Shown: one piece after another, positions 5,863 through 13,381 of the stretch | Layout of the letters: each line of letters starts with the position of its first letter | How positions within the stretch are numbered: position 1 is the stretch's first letter | NCBI GenBank assembly: GCA_964636665.1 | Contig: CAZWVT010000027.1 | Location: 1-24,003 of the forward strand | DNA length: 24,003 nt | DNA from: JAAYLC01 sp964636665 | GTDB lineage: Bacteria > Bacteroidota > Bacteroidia > Flavobacteriales > Flavobacteriaceae | Direction: 5' to 3' | Notes under the pieces: model-generated | The model's input: the letters and a program-made list of their open reading frames with translations, nothing else | What the model was told of the DNA's origin: nothing | Databases searched by the model: none | Position numbers and translations under genes: made by a program

Positions 5863-6285
5863 TCAATCTCTGGTATCTCTAATCGGATTTTCTCGACGCC
5901 AAAGTTGATACCTTTCATATTGGCTTTCATCCAAAAGTTTTTTCATTATTTTATCTTCTTGCTCCATTTTTTCATAAGCATTCATGGCTTGATTTGAATT
6001 TCGTGAGCGGTGTGCTTTCTGAGTTTCTCTCCAATTGCGTTGATAATTATTTCTTTGTTCAGAGTTCATTTGAACTGCATCAAACATCGTATTATTTTTA
6101 GCTTCAGTTCTTCTAATTTCTTCATCGGAAGTTCCGGTTTCACGCACTAACTCGTTTGCCCTTTGTTGTGTAACTGTATTTGTTTCGCTGCGTGTAGTTT
6201 CCCTGTCAGCAACATTTTTTGAAGTTCCGCAAGAAACAAAAATACTCAAGAAAACAATAATATCTAATAACTTCAGTTTTTTCAT
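5863..6285 (-). CDS. Small Gln/Arg/Asn-rich lipoprotein, unknown function
   Basis: This 140-residue protein has a short lysine-rich N-terminus, a hydrophobic stretch and a lipobox ending in FVSC (Cys19), so it is predicted to be lipid-anchored. The mature part is hydrophilic and probably helical, rich in R, N, Q and E, with repeated RN/QRN motifs (MNSEQRNNYQRNWRETQ) that suggest a coiled coil. It could sit at the periplasmic face or on the outer membrane. The family is not recognised. On the minus strand a TATCTTAG sequence, one base off the -7 consensus, lies about 40 bases upstream of the ATG. The 12 bases spanning its start (TACGAGCTATGA) are identical to those at the start of the OmpA-type lipoprotein gene at 15406. 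Confidence 0.75.
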   Translation of the reverse strand: MKKLKLLDIIVFLSIFVSCGTSKNVADRETTRSETNTVTQQRANELVRETGTSDEEIRRTEAKNNTMFDAVQMNSEQRNNYQRNWRETQKAHRSRNSNQAMNAYEKMEQEDKIMKKLLDESQYERYQLWRRENPIRDTRD

Positions 6286-6445
6286 AGCTCGTAGTTTGAT
6301 TATAAGAAAGCTAAGATATTGTTCATTTAAATTAAGTTATGTTAATAAAAATAGAATCTCTTATTAAATTATTGTAGTTTAGGAAGTTTTAAAAATCAGA
6401 AAGTTCTTTCCACTATTAATCCACTGATTTTTAATTATTCTCTCT

Positions 6446-6453
6446 TAAGTTTG
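6446..6453 (+). promoter_or_regulatory. TAnnTTTG -7 element (TAAGTTTG)
   Basis: This is a perfect -7 consensus 52 bases upstream of the DoxX-like gene start. No obvious -33 element was found. Confidence 0.45.
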
Positions 6454-6505
6454 TAAAATGTAATTTTAAAATTGCTCTTTATTTTTCCATTAATTTAATA
6501 GTATT

Positions 6506-6856
6506 ATGATTGCTTGGCATCAATATCTTTTAGGAATTTTACTTGTTTTGGCAGGGATGAATCATTTTCGCAAACCCAAACTTTATGAAAAGATGCTACC
6601 TCCCACTTTTCCTGCATTGAGTACAATTATTTTACTCAGCGGTATCGCTGAAATGATTCTTGGATTTATGTTGATGAATGTCGGGACACAACAACAAGCT
6701 GCTTGGGGAGCCATTTTCCTGTTGATTATTTATTTTCTCGTTCACATTTACATTCTTATGAACAGAAAAAATTATCCAAAACTGCCAAAATGGACATTGT
6801 TTTTAAGTATGCCCATTCATGTTTTTCTTATTGTCTGGGCTGCAAATTATATATAA
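6506..6856 (+). CDS. DoxX-like integral membrane protein
   Basis: This 116-residue protein has four predicted membrane helices (about 5-21, 41-58, 66-85 and 96-113). The pattern is typical of the small DoxX-like family: LAGMNHFRKPKLYEKMLPP at 17-35, LSGIAEMILGFML at 44-56, AAWGAIFLLIIYFLVHIYI, and a final SMPIHVFLIVWA. Functions in this family are diverse (terminal-oxidase subunits, redox-associated membrane proteins) and cannot be fixed here. It appears to be a single-gene unit with its own promoter, followed by the phosphoesterase gene 73 bases downstream. Confidence 0.8.
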   Translation: MIAWHQYLLGILLVLAGMNHFRKPKLYEKMLPPTFPALSTIILLSGIAEMILGFMLMNVGTQQQAAWGAIFLLIIYFLVHIYILMNRKNYPKLPKWTLFLSMPIHVFLIVWAANYI

Positions 6857-6929
6857 TCAGTCGTTTTAAGCATTTTAAAATTTCAATAAGGTAAAATCAA
6901 TCACTTCTACTATATTTACTCCAAAAACT

Positions 6930-7655
6930 ATGAAGAAAGTTGTAATTGGTGATATACACGGCGGATTACGCGGGCTGACTCAAGTTTTGGAACGTGCAAA
7001 TCTCCCGTCAGATACACAATATATTTTTATTGGAGATTATGTTGACGGTTGGAGCGATTCAGCTGAAGTAATTCGGTTTTTGATTGATTTTAAAGAAAAA
7101 AACAATTGTATTTTCATTCGAGGAAATCACGATGAACTTTTATACAACTACCTCAAACACAACGACCAAAATGAAGTTTGGCTTGCACATGGCGGTGCGA
7201 GCAGTTTAGAAAGTTATAAAGATATTGCTACGTCTGAAAAAGAAAGACACATACGTTTTTTGGAAGACTTGATAAATTATCACATCGATGATGAAAACCG
7301 GTTGTATGTTCATGCCGGATTTTTCAGTATTCACGGCCCGCAATACGAATATTTTCCAAACATTGTTTATTGGGACAGAACTTTGTGGGAAACCGCTTGT
7401 GCGTTAGATACATCATTGCCTACCGATCACATCAGATATCCTAAGAGATTGAAGTTATTCAAAGAGATTTTTATTGGCCATACACCTGTAACCCGAATCG
7501 ATTCAATGATTCCCGTTAATTTTGCCAATGTTTGGAATGTGGATACAGGTGCAGCATTTAAAGGAAAAATCACCATTATGGATGTTGAAAGTAAAGAATT
7601 CTGGCAAAGTGAAGAAGTTTACAAATTATACCCTCAAGAAAAAGGAAGAAATTAA
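6930..7655 (+). CDS. Metallophosphoesterase (PPP-type serine/threonine phosphatase / Ap4A-hydrolase-like)
   Basis: This 241-residue soluble enzyme has the dinuclear-metal motifs of the calcineurin-like superfamily in order: GDIHG at 7-11, GDYVDGWSDS at 35-44, and GNHDELLYNYL starting at 65. Later histidines in VHAGF (around 128) and IGHTPV (around 182) complete the metal site. The short length and the GDYVDGW variant fit bacterial PPP-family phosphatases or symmetrical Ap4A-hydrolase relatives. Whether the substrate is a phosphoprotein, a nucleotide or another phosphoester is not clear. A near-consensus -7 element (TATATTTA) lies about 20 bases upstream of the ATG. The next gene starts 63 bases downstream with its own promoter-like element. 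Confidence 0.85.
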   Translation: MKKVVIGDIHGGLRGLTQVLERANLPSDTQYIFIGDYVDGWSDSAEVIRFLIDFKEKNNCIFIRGNHDELLYNYLKHNDQNEVWLAHGGASSLESYKDIATSEKERHIRFLEDLINYHIDDENRLYVHAGFFSIHGPQYEYFPNIVYWDRTLWETACALDTSLPTDHIRYPKRLKLFKEIFIGHTPVTRIDSMIPVNFANVWNVDTGAAFKGKITIMDVESKEFWQSEEVYKLYPQEKGRN

Positions 7656-7689
7656 CCCACTGTTTTTATAGTTTTCACTTTAAGAAACT

Positions 7690-7697
7690 TATCTTTG
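7690..7697 (+). promoter_or_regulatory. TAnnTTTG -7 element (TATCTTTG)
   Basis: This is a perfect -7 consensus 21 bases before the acyl-ACP desaturase ATG. Upstream is T-rich but has no clear -33 element. Confidence 0.5.
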
Positions 7698-7718
7698 TTC
7701 ACATAAATTATTTTTTTC

Positions 7719-8708
7719 ATGAAATTAAAGAATATCCGATTGGAAGTCATGCAAACGATAGAAAAGGAAGTTGAATCCTATATCGATAAATATCTTATTC
7801 CGGTCGAAGAAATATGGCAACCCACTGATCTACTTCCCGATTTCCAAAGTGAAAATTATATGGAAGAAGTTCTGCAGATTCGCGAAGAAGCAAAAGAATT
7901 GGGTTATGATTTTTGGGTGGTTTTAGTTGGTGATATGGTTACTGAAGAAGCACTTCCTACTTATGAAAGTTGGTTGATGGATATGGAAGGCGTAGATCAA
8001 CACGGACGAAACGGTTGGAGTAAATGGATTCGTCATTGGACCGGAGAAGAAAATCGCCACGGAGATGTGCTTAATAAATACTTATATTTAAGTGGTCGGG
8101 TGAATATGCGCGAAGTTGAAATCACTACGCATCACTTAATAAATGACGGTTTTGAAGTAGGTACCGGTCGCGATCCTTATCGCAATTTTGTTTATACAAG
8201 TTTTCAAGAATTAGCAACCAATATTTCTCACAGAAGAGTGGCTCAAATTGCAAGAAAAAAAGGCAATAAGGCGCTTTTTAAAATGTGCAATATCATTGCA
8301 GGCGATGAAATGCGACACCATCTTGCGTATCGCGAATTTGTAAAAACTATTTTCAACTACGACGCAAGTGAGATGATGTTGGCATTTGCTGATATGATGA
8401 AGAAAAAAATAACGATGCCCGCACAGAATCTCAGACAAAGCGGCGGAAAAATGGCATCTGCTTTCGATGATTTCTCTAATGCAGCTCAAAGACTTGGAGT
8501 TTATACTACTTACGATTATATCGATATTTTGCAGAAACTTAACGAATATTGGGAGCTTCCAAAAATTACAAATTTGAATGATGAAGCCGAGAAAGCACGC
8601 GATTATTTAATGAGACTCCCGGAGCGAATGAAACGCATTGCAGACCGGATTACACTTCCGCAAGATTCTGCACGATTCAAATGGGTTCAAGAAAATGGGA
8701 CTTTATAA
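7719..8708 (+). CDS. Soluble acyl-ACP desaturase (diiron)
   Basis: This 329-residue cytosolic enzyme is predicted to put a double bond into acyl-ACP, tuning membrane unsaturation. All the diiron ligands of plant stearoyl-ACP desaturase have counterparts: E76 (in TEEALPTY), the first ExxRH with E111 and H114 (EENRHG), E164 (in FQELAT), and the second ExxRH with E197 and H200 (DEMRHH). The length is close to mature plant enzymes. Soluble desaturases are less common in bacteria than membrane-bound ones but are widespread in Flavobacteriia and Actinobacteria. It needs an electron donor such as ferredoxin, which is not encoded here. Its stop codon overlaps the start of the next gene by 14 bases, so the two are probably translationally coupled. 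Confidence 0.92.
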   Translation: MKLKNIRLEVMQTIEKEVESYIDKYLIPVEEIWQPTDLLPDFQSENYMEEVLQIREEAKELGYDFWVVLVGDMVTEEALPTYESWLMDMEGVDQHGRNGWSKWIRHWTGEENRHGDVLNKYLYLSGRVNMREVEITTHHLINDGFEVGTGRDPYRNFVYTSFQELATNISHRRVAQIARKKGNKALFKMCNIIAGDEMRHHLAYREFVKTIFNYDASEMMLAFADMMKKKITMPAQNLRQSGGKMASAFDDFSNAAQRLGVYTTYDYIDILQKLNEYWELPKITNLNDEAEKARDYLMRLPERMKRIADRITLPQDSARFKWVQENGTL

Positions 8709-9150
8709 TTTACTAATAAAACTTATAACAAATAAAATTCTCATAAGTCTTTTTTTGTTGGTGTTTATTTCATGTAACACCTCCAAATCAGTTTTTACAG
8801 AATCACCTCCTTTTGAAATTGAAAAGGTTTTTGTAAACAACGAACCGAATGTATCTGAAATTATTATCGCTTTCAATAAATTACCGGAAACAGTAGAAAT
8901 CAGCAAAATACACTTTCAGAATAAGGTTGAAAAACCAACGTTCATGGGATCCTCTGATAATAAATTTAAAATTCGTTTTTCAACCCACACAAATTGGAAT
9001 CTTTCAAATATTCCGGAGGAAGAAGCTAAAAATAAAATACCCGTAAAAAGCGATTTTAATTTAGATGAAAATCAAATTATCATTGAATATTTTTATCTCG
9101 AAAAAAAATATTTTTATAAAACTTCGATTGAACAGAAAGCTGTCGATTAA
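8695..9150 (+). CDS. Putative lipoprotein, unknown function, coupled to the desaturase gene
   Basis: This 151-residue protein has an N-terminal hydrophobic segment ending in the lipobox FISC (Cys28), followed by the serine/threonine-rich mature start NTSKS. The rest is mostly beta-strand-like sequence (KVFVNNEPNVSEIIIAF, and later NQIIIEYFYLEKKYFY), consistent with a small envelope beta-domain. I chose ATG 8695 rather than the in-frame ATG at 8638: the extra 19 codons are hydrophilic, overlap the desaturase gene deeply, and would spoil the signal peptide. The 14-base overlap with the desaturase suggests an operon. The family is not recognised and no enzymatic motif is visible. Confidence 0.75.
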   Translation: MGLYNLLIKLITNKILISLFLLVFISCNTSKSVFTESPPFEIEKVFVNNEPNVSEIIIAFNKLPETVEISKIHFQNKVEKPTFMGSSDNKFKIRFSTHTNWNLSNIPEEEAKNKIPVKSDFNLDENQIIIEYFYLEKKYFYKTSIEQKAVD

Positions 9151-9165
9151 TAAAATTGAATTGAA

Positions 9166-10104
9166 TTGACCATTCTCCATCTTGATACCAACCACCCCAT
9201 TCTAATTGCTACCCTTGAAAAAGCAGGATTTATAAATCATGAAAATTATACGGCCGGAAAATCAGAAATAGAACGCATTATTCATCAGTATGACGGGATT
9301 GTAATTCGCAGTCGATTTAAGATAGACAGGCAATTTCTGGATGCTTCAAAAAACTTGAAATTCATTGCCCGCGTTGGTGCCGGACTTGAAAACATCGATT
9401 GTGATTATGCCGAAGAGCTCGATATTTCATTAATAGCCGCTCCCGAAGGAAATCGGAATGCCGTGGGCGAACACGCTTTGGGAATGTTGCTTTCTCTTTT
9501 AAACAATCTTTCTCGTGCAAATAACCAAGTAAAAAACGGTATCTGGAAACGTGAAGCAAATCGAGGCGAAGAATTGGACGGAAAAACTGTGGGAATTATC
9601 GGTTATGGAAATATGGGAAAAGCATTTGCCCAAAAACTACAAGGATTTGACTGTACTGTTTTATGTTATGATATTCAAGAAAATATCGGCGACAAAAACG
9701 CACAGCAAGTTTCTCTAAAAACCATTCAGCAAGAAGTAGATGTATTGAGTTTACACGTTCCGTGGACGCCTTTAACCGATAAAATGGTAAATGAATCGTT
9801 TATTCAAAATTTCAGCAATCCTTTTTGGCTTATCAATACGGCACGCGGAAAATGTGTAGTAACTTCAGATTTGGTAAAAGCTCTAAAATCAGGGAAGATA
9901 AAAGGTGCCGGACTTGATGTTTTAGAATTTGAAAAAACTTCTTTTGAATCGCTGTTTGAAACAGATACACTTCCGGAAACGCTTAAAGAATTGGTTGCTT
10001 TTGACAATGTAATTCTCTCTCCTCACATTGCCGGTTGGTCCTTTGAAAGCAAGGAAAAACTGGCTCGCATAATTACAACTAAAATCCTCACACAATTTGC
10101 ATAA
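9166..10104 (+). CDS. D-2-hydroxyacid dehydrogenase, D-3-phosphoglycerate dehydrogenase-like
   Basis: This 312-residue NAD-dependent dehydrogenase of the SerA-like group has no C-terminal ACT domain, which is usual for the Bacteroidota form. Motifs are FIARVGAGLENID at 66-78, the nucleotide-binding VGIIGYGNMG at 142-151, D169 (NAD over NADP preference), and the catalytic triad R227 (NTARG), E254 (DVLEFE) and H287 (LSPHIAGW). The usual reaction is 3-phosphoglycerate to 3-phosphohydroxypyruvate in serine synthesis, but related 2-hydroxyacids remain possible. The start is TTG at 9166: the encoded ILHLDTNHP is the expected N-terminus, and an in-frame stop lies just upstream at 9157-9159. It follows the lipoprotein gene by 15 bases. 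Confidence 0.88.
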   Translation: MTILHLDTNHPILIATLEKAGFINHENYTAGKSEIERIIHQYDGIVIRSRFKIDRQFLDASKNLKFIARVGAGLENIDCDYAEELDISLIAAPEGNRNAVGEHALGMLLSLLNNLSRANNQVKNGIWKREANRGEELDGKTVGIIGYGNMGKAFAQKLQGFDCTVLCYDIQENIGDKNAQQVSLKTIQQEVDVLSLHVPWTPLTDKMVNESFIQNFSNPFWLINTARGKCVVTSDLVKALKSGKIKGAGLDVLEFEKTSFESLFETDTLPETLKELVAFDNVILSPHIAGWSFESKEKLARIITTKILTQFA

Positions 10105-10124
10105 ACCTATCTAAAAATCGAATA

Positions 10125-10382
10125 CTATTCTAATTTTTTATCCACAGGTTTTTTATTTTCTCGCGGTCCTCTTTTATAGATAACCAATCCGTTTAAAAAA
10201 TTTCTCAAAAACTGATCGCCACATTCCATATATTTAGGATGATTTTCACTTCTAAAAATTGCGCCTAATTCACTCTTAGTCAATTTGAAATCAACCAAGG
10301 AACAAATATGAACAATATCATCATCTCTTAATTTAAGAGCTACACGAAGTTTTTTCATTATGTCATTATTCGACAACGCCAT
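10125..10382 (-). CDS. DUF1456 family protein (YehS-like), single domain
   Basis: This 85-residue protein has one DUF1456 unit: NNDIMKKLRVALKLRDDDI at 5-23, LVDFKLTKSELGAIFR, and NHPKYMECGDQFLRNFLNGL up to about residue 66. A charged tail follows (RGPRENKKPVDKK). E. coli YehS carries two such units in about 156 residues, so this is the single-unit form. The function of the family is unknown. It converges with the dehydrogenase gene with only 20 bases between, and no terminator hairpin is visible there. Confidence 0.82.
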   Translation of the reverse strand: MALSNNDIMKKLRVALKLRDDDIVHICSLVDFKLTKSELGAIFRSENHPKYMECGDQFLRNFLNGLVIYKRGPRENKKPVDKKLE

Positions 10383-10524
10383 AAAAATAGGTTTTAATTA
10401 TTTCACACGAAATTACGCTCTTTTCATTAGCTTCCTTTAATTGTCCGTTATTTTTTTAATAAAGTACCGTTAATTCACTTGATACAAAGCAGGTGGACTT
10501 TTAAATTTATAAAAAATTCAAGTT

Positions 10525-10821
10525 ATGAATAAGACAAATAAAGCAAGTAATAAATCGGATACTAAATCCGAAAAAGACAAACTCCCTTATAATCCTGAAG
10601 TAACTGAACACGATTTAGATATTCTCCGTCAAGAAAATATTCACGGTGATGGTGGTGACGATCAACAATTGAAAGAACGAGAAGATAAAATCGATTTTAC
10701 CGGCAATGAGTTGGATGTTCCCGGGAGGAATGAAACGAAAGAACAAGACAAACGCCGGCTTCCTGATGAAGAAAATGAGCTGTACAGCCGTAAAGACGAC
10801 GATTCAACAAGTCATGAGTAA
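10525..10821 (+). CDS. Acidic hydrophilic protein of unknown function (98 aa)
   Basis: This highly charged protein has no signal peptide, membrane segment or recognisable fold. The N-terminus is K/S/N-rich; the middle has YNPEVTEHDLDILRQENIHG at 27-46; the C-terminus reads DFTGNELDVPGRNE and then an acidic DEENELYSRKDDD tail. The ELDVPG...DEEN..YS pattern resembles small acidic proteins I recall as common in Flavobacteriia and uncharacterised. Its leader ends TTCAAGTT before the ATG, like those of the genes at 770 and 3093. It is convergent with the universal stress protein gene with only 6 bases between stops. A stress link comes from neighbours and composition and is only inference. Confidence 0.65.
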   Translation: MNKTNKASNKSDTKSEKDKLPYNPEVTEHDLDILRQENIHGDGGDDQQLKEREDKIDFTGNELDVPGRNETKEQDKRRLPDEENELYSRKDDDSTSHE

Positions 10822-10827
10822 AAACTA

Positions 10828-11280
10828 TTACTCAATGGGAACCATATAAACCGGTGTTTTTGTTTTTTCAAGTACCGATGAAGCCACAGTTCCTAAAAAT
10901 ATTTTTTCCAATGTGCTATAACTGTGAGTTCCCATAACAAGTACGTCAGCATTCCATTCTTCAGCGTATTTTAAAAGTGCTTCGGAAGTATCGCCTTCTG
11001 TTATGTGGATTGAAACGTTTTGGTCATTTAAGATTTTAGCTGTTTTTTCAAGATATTCTTGAGCCATTTTAACGACATCTTCTTGCGCTGTGTGGTTCAT
11101 AGGAAATGAATATCCTTCGTATCCCATAAATGATTCAAATTGAACATCGTAGAATCGAACTTCGGAAAGAACATGGATAAGGCAAATCTGTGCGTCCATC
11201 ATTTTTGCAAGTTCGTGTCCGCTTCTAATTACCTTTTCAGCATTGGGATGATAATCTACTGCGATGAGAACCTTTTTCAT
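10828..11280 (-). CDS. Universal stress protein (UspA family)
   Basis: This is a single 150-residue Usp domain. The first strand KKVLIAVDYHPNAEKVI carries the usual aspartate D9, followed by AQICLIHVLSEV. The C-terminal segment DVLVMGTHSYSTLEKIFLG with TVASSVLEKTKTPVYMVP matches the ATP-binding loop. The usual G-2x-G-9x-G(S/T) pattern is present as G117-2x-S120-9x-G130-T131, so the second glycine is serine; nucleotide binding is likely but not certain. Usp proteins are induced by starvation, envelope or redox stress. It is downstream of, and on the same strand as, the secreted-protein gene at 11383, separated by an AT-rich hairpin. Confidence 0.9.
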   Translation of the reverse strand: MKKVLIAVDYHPNAEKVIRSGHELAKMMDAQICLIHVLSEVRFYDVQFESFMGYEGYSFPMNHTAQEDVVKMAQEYLEKTAKILNDQNVSIHITEGDTSEALLKYAEEWNADVLVMGTHSYSTLEKIFLGTVASSVLEKTKTPVYMVPIE

Positions 11281-11350
11281 AAAATTTATCTTTTGATGAT
11301 TTATAGATTTAAAAATACAATAATTTTATGAAAACCGAGAAATATGTTTA

Positions 11351-11380
11351 TTCTGAAATTAAATAAATTAATTTTCAGAA
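11351..11380 (-). terminator. AT-rich hairpin, possible terminator of the secreted-protein gene
   Basis: TTCTGAAATTAA (11351-11362) pairs with TTAATTTTCAGAA (11368-11380) with one bulged base. It sits just past the stop of the gene ending at 11383 on the minus strand. There is no strong T-run, so confidence is moderate. Confidence 0.5.
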
Positions 11381-11382
11381 AG

Positions 11383-12021
11383 TTATTGTTTTACTATAAT
11401 TGCCGTAGCTTTTCGTCCGGTTAGAAGATTCCATTCATAATTTGCCAGAATATTTCCCACTTCGTCTCGAATTTGCAATTGCGCTGTATTCGGACCTGAA
11501 GTACCTTGGTTTAAAGCTTCGAATTCAATACGGTTAAAACCATCTTGAAGTGGCGTATCAAAACCGTTAAACTGTGCTGTCAATACTTCGTTGGCAACAA
11601 CGACATCTCCATTTACATAAACTCGAACTCTGTCTCCGTCAACATATTCATGGTCGCGGTATAGTATCGAAACTGTTTCAGCTTTTGTTTTAAAATCGCC
11701 TAAATACATATCTTTTCCATATTCAGGTTTGATGTCTTTATCTTGAGAAAAATATTTAGGAGTAATATTGGAATTGTATTCTTGAAACTCATCATCAATC
11801 ATACTGAAAGGTTTTTCCTCTTCCTTTCCGAGTGTGGATTGCTTTGGTGTTGTTTTTCTTGGAAAATTTAGAGAACTATTGTCATCTCTGAGAATTCTCA
11901 ATCCTTCAGAATCATTTCCACTACTTGCCGGAATTCCTACATTTGGAGTAAATGGGGAATCAATTTGTGCCATCAAAGGCATCATGGAAAATAGAAATAC
12001 AAAAAGAATAAAGGGTTTCAT
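11383..12021 (-). CDS. Secreted protein of unknown function with C-terminal beta-rich domain
   Basis: This 212-residue protein has a classical signal peptide (MKPFILFVFLFSMMPLMAQ, likely cut after residue 19). The central region is low-complexity (S/N/P/K/E rich) up to about residue 95. A conserved-looking C-terminal domain then includes VSILYRDHEYVDGDRVRVYV, GDVVVANEVLT, DGFNRIEFEALNQG and GNILANYEWNLLTGRKATAI, suggestive of an immunoglobulin-like or jelly-roll beta domain. I chose ATG 12021 because the 11 codons upstream to ATG 12054 add charged residues before the signal peptide. It is 40 bases downstream of a small membrane-protein gene on the same strand and presumably shares its transcript, divergent from rpoD. 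The function is not recognised. Confidence 0.78.
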   Translation of the reverse strand: MKPFILFVFLFSMMPLMAQIDSPFTPNVGIPASSGNDSEGLRILRDDNSSLNFPRKTTPKQSTLGKEEEKPFSMIDDEFQEYNSNITPKYFSQDKDIKPEYGKDMYLGDFKTKAETVSILYRDHEYVDGDRVRVYVNGDVVVANEVLTAQFNGFDTPLQDGFNRIEFEALNQGTSGPNTAQLQIRDEVGNILANYEWNLLTGRKATAIIVKQ

Positions 12022-12061
12022 AAATCTTTTTCTTGTGAATGTAGCAAAAAACAAACCATTA

Positions 12062-12322
12062 TTACAATTCGTTATTTGTTTTGTTCTTTTTATTCATAGC
12101 CTCTTGTTCGGCAGCTTTTTCTATTTCTCGCTTTTTAGTTTTTCGATAAACAAAATATAAAACCACAATTATCAGCGGCAAGACAATATAGATGATTATG
12201 TTTTCAATTTTTGTGAAATCTACTTTATCATCGGTGGGTCTGGGCACATTGGAAGAAACTTGCGCAGTCACACCTTGAGACAAAAGCAATATGGGTAATA
12301 GAAAAGTTTTAAGTATATTCAT
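12062..12322 (-). CDS. Small single-span membrane protein with signal peptide, unknown function
   Basis: This 86-residue protein has a signal peptide (LKTFLLPILLLSQGVTAQ), a short extracytoplasmic linker (SSNVPRPTDDKVDFTKIEN), a transmembrane helix at about 42-58 (IIIYIVLPLIIVVLYFV) and a K/E-rich cytoplasmic tail ending NKKNKTNNEL. The topology is a small type I membrane protein. It is the first gene of the minus-strand pair divergent from rpoD. The family is not recognised. Position and topology suggest an envelope role together with the secreted protein downstream. Confidence 0.75.
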   Translation of the reverse strand: MNILKTFLLPILLLSQGVTAQVSSNVPRPTDDKVDFTKIENIIIYIVLPLIIVVLYFVYRKTKKREIEKAAEQEAMNKKNKTNNEL

Positions 12323-12376
12323 GTTTTTTTTGGAAAATTAATAATTTTATAGATACCATTCAAAATTTAACACTTC

Positions 12377-12407
12377 TTGTTAAGTATTTGGAAATCTGTA
12401 AATTTTG
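12377..12407 (+). promoter_or_regulatory. Candidate rpoD promoter: TTG - 19 nt - TAAATTTTG
   Basis: TTG at 12377-12379, a 19-base spacer and TAAATTTTG at 12399-12407 resemble the Bacteroidota -33/-7 arrangement, but the -7 element has one extra T relative to TAnnTTTG. It would give a leader of about 40 bases before the ATG at 12451. Confidence 0.4.
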
Positions 12408-12450
12408 TTGTATCATGGGCTGTTTTTTAAAAGCTAATCCTAATATATAT

Positions 12451-13314
12451 ATGAGACAACTTAAAATCACGAAGCAAGTAACCAATCGAGAGACTAAATC
12501 ATTAAACAGTTACTTGCAAGATGTGAGCAAGATTGATTTGATTACAGCCGAAGAAGAGGTTGAATTGGCACAACGAATCAGAGAAGGCGATCAAGCTGCC
12601 TTAAACAAACTAAGTCGTGCAAACCTACGATTTGTAATCTCCGTGGCAAAACAATACCAAAATCAAGGATTGAGTTTGCCGGATCTTATCAATGAAGGAA
12701 ATGTCGGATTGGTCAAAGCTGCCAAACGATTTGATGAGACCCGCGGATTTAAATTTATTTCATACGCTGTTTGGTGGATTCGTCAAGCCATCCTTCAAGC
12801 CATTGCGGAACAATCAAGAGTAGTAAGACTGCCATTGAATAAAATCGGCGACATCAACAAAATCAAAAAAGCTTCTATTTATTTAGAACAAAAATTTGAA
12901 CGTCCACCTACTGCTTTGGAAATTGCAAAAGAATTAGATTTTACCGAGGCGAAAGTAAAGAGTTCATTAAAAAACTCTACGCGAAGCCTTTCAATGGATG
13001 CTCCTTTTCAAGAAGGAGAAAACGACAACAATTTATACGATGTCTTAAGTTCTGCAGAAAGTCCAAATCCGGATAGAAATTTGCTTCACGAATCTTTGCA
13101 AATTGAAATCAATAGAGCATTGGAAACTTTAGCTCCAAGAGAAGCAGATGTCGTTAAACTTAATTTTGGATTGGGCGGTCAACCACCGATGACACTGCAA
13201 GAAATTGGTGATACATTCGATTTGAGTAGAGAACGTGTACGACAAATTCGTGAAAAAGCAATCAGAAGATTAAGACATACTTCAAAAAGTCACATCTTAA
13301 AAAAGTATCTGTAA
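12451..13314 (+). CDS. rpoD: Primary RNA polymerase sigma factor (RpoD/SigA)
   Basis: This 287-residue vegetative sigma factor is of the Bacteroidota type, which lacks region 1.1. Region 1.2 is at about 13-45 (SLNSYLQDVSKIDLITAEEE). Region 2 covers LPDLINEGNVGLVKAAKRFD, FKFISYAVWWIRQAI and AEQSRVVRLPLN; region 3 follows, with the DAPFQEGENDN segment after it. Region 4 has the helix-turn-helix TLQEIGDTFDLSRERVRQIR near the C-terminus. The start is ATG 12451 because MRQLKITKQVTNRET is the standard N-terminus of this family; the in-frame ATG upstream at 12388 would add 21 atypical residues that overlap the promoter region. This group of sigma factors recognises TAnnTTTG-type promoters, several of which are visible in this window. 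A strong hairpin follows at 13345-13381. Confidence 0.96.
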   Translation: MRQLKITKQVTNRETKSLNSYLQDVSKIDLITAEEEVELAQRIREGDQAALNKLSRANLRFVISVAKQYQNQGLSLPDLINEGNVGLVKAAKRFDETRGFKFISYAVWWIRQAILQAIAEQSRVVRLPLNKIGDINKIKKASIYLEQKFERPPTALEIAKELDFTEAKVKSSLKNSTRSLSMDAPFQEGENDNNLYDVLSSAESPNPDRNLLHESLQIEINRALETLAPREADVVKLNFGLGGQPPMTLQEIGDTFDLSRERVRQIREKAIRRLRHTSKSHILKKYL

Positions 13315-13344
13315 TAAGATAATCCTCAAGTTTTTAAACCTGAT

Positions 13345-13381
13345 TAACGGGTATATTTTCAGTTTGAAATTATACCCGTTA
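13345..13381 (+). terminator. Long hairpin terminator of rpoD
   Basis: TAACGGGTATA (13345-13355) and TATACCCGTTA (13371-13381) form a perfect 11-bp stem, with four more inner pairs after one mismatch. An AT-rich tract (TTTATTTAT) follows rather than a pure T-run. Confidence 0.75.

Noticed and set aside
12388..12450. Upstream ATG extending RpoD by 21 residues.
   Set aside because: MRQLKITK from 12451 is the standard start and the extension overlaps the promoter region.
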